DNA from: Streptomyces dysideae
GTDB taxonomy: Bacteria > Actinomycetota > Actinomycetes > Streptomycetales > Streptomycetaceae
DNA: 64,000 bases
NCBI RefSeq assembly: GCF_001514305.1
Contig: NZ_KQ949079.1
Location: 1-64,000 of the forward strand
Direction of reading: 5' to 3'
Part shown: piece by piece, positions 62,715 to 64,000 of the stretch
Layout of the letters: every line of letters starts with the position of its first letter
Numbering within the stretch: the stretch's first letter is position 1
The notes under the pieces: generated by a model
What the model saw: the letters and a program-made list of their open reading frames with translations, nothing else
Told to the model about the DNA's origin: nothing
Databases searched by the model: none
Made by a program: the position numbers and the translations under genes

Positions 62715-64000
62715 TCAACCCAGGGTGATGGTCGGCACCGGATTGCTCCCACTCCACGACCCGTTGAACCCGAAGGTCACCGAACCGCCGTCGGGAACCG
62801 TCCCGTTGTACGAGGCGTTGGAGCAGGTGACAGCCGCCCCCGACTGTGTGCAGGACGCGTTCCAGGCCTGGGTGATCTGCTGGCCCGCACCGAAGGTCCA
62901 GCCCACCTTCCAGGACGACAGCGCAGCCCCCGAGCAGGCGATCCGCACCTGCCCGGTGAAGCCGGTGTTCCACTGGCTGCCGACGCTGTAGGTCGCCGTG
63001 CACCCGTCCGTGGGCCGGCTGCCGCCGCCCCCGAGCGACTCGGCGATCGCGTGGTACGCCGGTTTCGGCGCGTAGTTCTCGTCGTACGGCGTCGCCGCCC
63101 CCTGCCCCGGGAAGGTGTCCGGGATCCAGGAGTCGGAGTCGGTGAAGCCCCAGACGGTCACACCGGTGCACCGGGCGACCGCGACACAGGCGTTCATCAC
63201 GGCCCTGTAGTCGGCGGCCTGCTGCGTCAGCTTCGCGCTGTCGGCGGGCAGTTGCATCCGGATGTCCAGCTCCGTGATGGCCACGTCGAGGCCCAGATCG
63301 GCGAACCGCTGGATGTTCTGCTGGACGCTGGACGGCACCTGCCCGACGATCAGATGGGCCTGGAGGCCGACGCCGTCGATCGGGACGCCGCGCTCCTGCA
63401 GCGACCTGACCAGGTTGTACAGGGCGGTGCTCTTCGCGTTGACGCCCTCGACGTTGTAGTCGTTGATGTAGAGCCTGGCGGCCGGGTCGGCGGCGCGTGC
63501 CGCGGTCAGGGCCTGGGCGATGTAGTCGACGCCGAGGCCGTTGTACCAGAGGGTCTGACGGTAGGTGCCGTCCTCGTTGAACGGCTCGTTGACGACGTCC
63601 CAGGCCGCCAGCCGGCCCTTGTAGCGGCCGACCTCCAGCGCGATGTGGTCGTTCAGCAGCTGGCTCAACTGGGCTGACGTCCAGGTGCCGTTGGTCAGCC
63701 AGCCCGGGTTCTGGCTGTGCCAGACCAGGGTGTGGCCGCGCACCTGCTGCCCGTGGGCCTCGGCGAAGTCGACGATCTGGTCGGCCTCGGCCCAGTTGAA
63801 GCTGCCCCGGGTCGGTTCGACCGAGCCCCACTTCATGGCGTTGCCCGGGGTCAGCGAGTTGAACTCCCGCCCCGCGATCTCGCCGTACGTGCCGGTGAGC
63901 TTGGAGCCGGTGACCGCCGTACCGATGACCTTGCTCTTGGCGTCGGCGAGGTCGCGGAGGGGCGGGTCGGCGGCGTGCGCCGCGGGTGCCGTGAACAGCA
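62715..64000 (-). CDS. Secreted GH10 endo-1,4-beta-xylanase with CBM2, cut by window edge
   Basis: 5' end lies beyond position 64000. The visible part starts in a signal peptide (TAPAAHAA, then DPPLRDLADAKSKVIGTAV), so little is missing. GH10 catalytic Glu residues: WDVVNEPFNEDG (acid/base) and VAITELDIRM (nucleophile), with NSLTPGNAMKWGSVEP and GHTLVWHSQNPGWL as hallmark stretches. After a short Gly/Ser linker (GGGGSRPTDG) the C-terminal 105 residues form a CBM2 with GSQWNTGFTGQV, GWTFGAGQQITQAWNA and GSVTFGFNGSW. The enzyme degrades xylan outside the cell, with binding to cellulose or xylan. Confidence 0.95.
   Translation of the reverse strand, partial: LFTAPAAHAADPPLRDLADAKSKVIGTAVTGSKLTGTYGEIAGREFNSLTPGNAMKWGSVEPTRGSFNWAEADQIVDFAEAHGQQVRGHTLVWHSQNPGWLTNGTWTSAQLSQLLNDHIALEVGRYKGRLAAWDVVNEPFNEDGTYRQTLWYNGLGVDYIAQALTAARAADPAARLYINDYNVEGVNAKSTALYNLVRSLQERGVPIDGVGLQAHLIVGQVPSSVQQNIQRFADLGLDVAITELDIRMQLPADSAKLTQQAADYRAVMNACVAVARCTGVTVWGFTDSDSWIPDTFPGQGAATPYDENYAPKPAYHAIAESLGGGGSRPTDGCTATYSVGSQWNTGFTGQVRIACSGAALSSWKVGWTFGAGQQITQAWNASCTQSGAAVTCSNASYNGTVPDGGSVTFGFNGSWSGSNPVPTITLG

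Overview
The window is about 70% GC, has short intergenic gaps and GTG starts, and carries bldM, whiD, groES-groEL1 with CIRCE operators, two IMP dehydrogenase-type genes, a sortase LAXTG substrate, a DUF397/Xre/ATPase trio and six eukaryote-type kinase genes. This is the chromosome of a Streptomyces species or a very close relative, mostly conserved core with three accessory patches. Function calls come from reading motifs only; no database search was possible.

Layout. 0-4.9 kb: a minus-strand defence operon, RloA-like AAA ATPase then RloB then a large N6-methylase/specificity fusion that runs to the left edge. 4.9-8.8 kb: a PspC-domain histidine kinase and NarL-type regulator, divergent from a PspC/LiaF-like membrane protein, probably envelope-stress signalling. 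8.9-14.2 kb: DoxX, a six-helix membrane protein, DUF4429, class II aldolase and PPOX-fold genes. 14.2-16.4 kb: guaA and, divergently, a chorismate mutase gene preceded by a Phe/Tyr-rich leader peptide and a strong hairpin, read here as an attenuator. 16.9-19.4 kb: a membrane-anchored hypothetical protein and a wall-anchored LAXTG protein. 19.5-21.4 kb: RsbW-like ATPase, Xre regulator and DUF397 (WhiJ-type trio). 21.4-24.9 kb: GMC oxidoreductase and aldehyde dehydrogenase.

25.0-39.7 kb holds six Hanks-type Ser/Thr kinase genes in tandem on the minus strand. One has a frameshifted ectodomain, one lacks an ectodomain, and one is a pseudokinase with about 390 low-complexity residues inserted in its catalytic domain. 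A 3-kb graveyard of broken IS110, IS5-like, serine-recombinase and IS30 genes splits the array and surrounds one small intact secreted protein.

40-53.7 kb: a serine hydrolase, glpD, a nucleotide-sugar-dehydrogenase-like protein that has lost nearly all catalytic residues, a repeat-rich spacer with a possible 31-residue peptide gene, GuaB3-type protein and guaB, an ECF sigma factor, bldM and whiD (development), LysR/MOSC, SDR and SnoaL-type genes. 53.8-64 kb: groEL1/groES, two tandem NodB-type deacetylases, a SAM methyltransferase, an ECF42-type sigma factor with its YCII partner, remnants of an MFS transporter, an LCP-family protein, and a GH10-CBM2 xylanase cut by the right edge.

The most novel-looking items are the RloA/RloB/methylase operon whose methylase has Ala in place of the first residue of its NPPF motif, the chorismate mutase attenuator, the pseudokinase with its insertion, the catalytically stripped nucleotide-sugar dehydrogenase, and the palindrome-rich IS graveyard.
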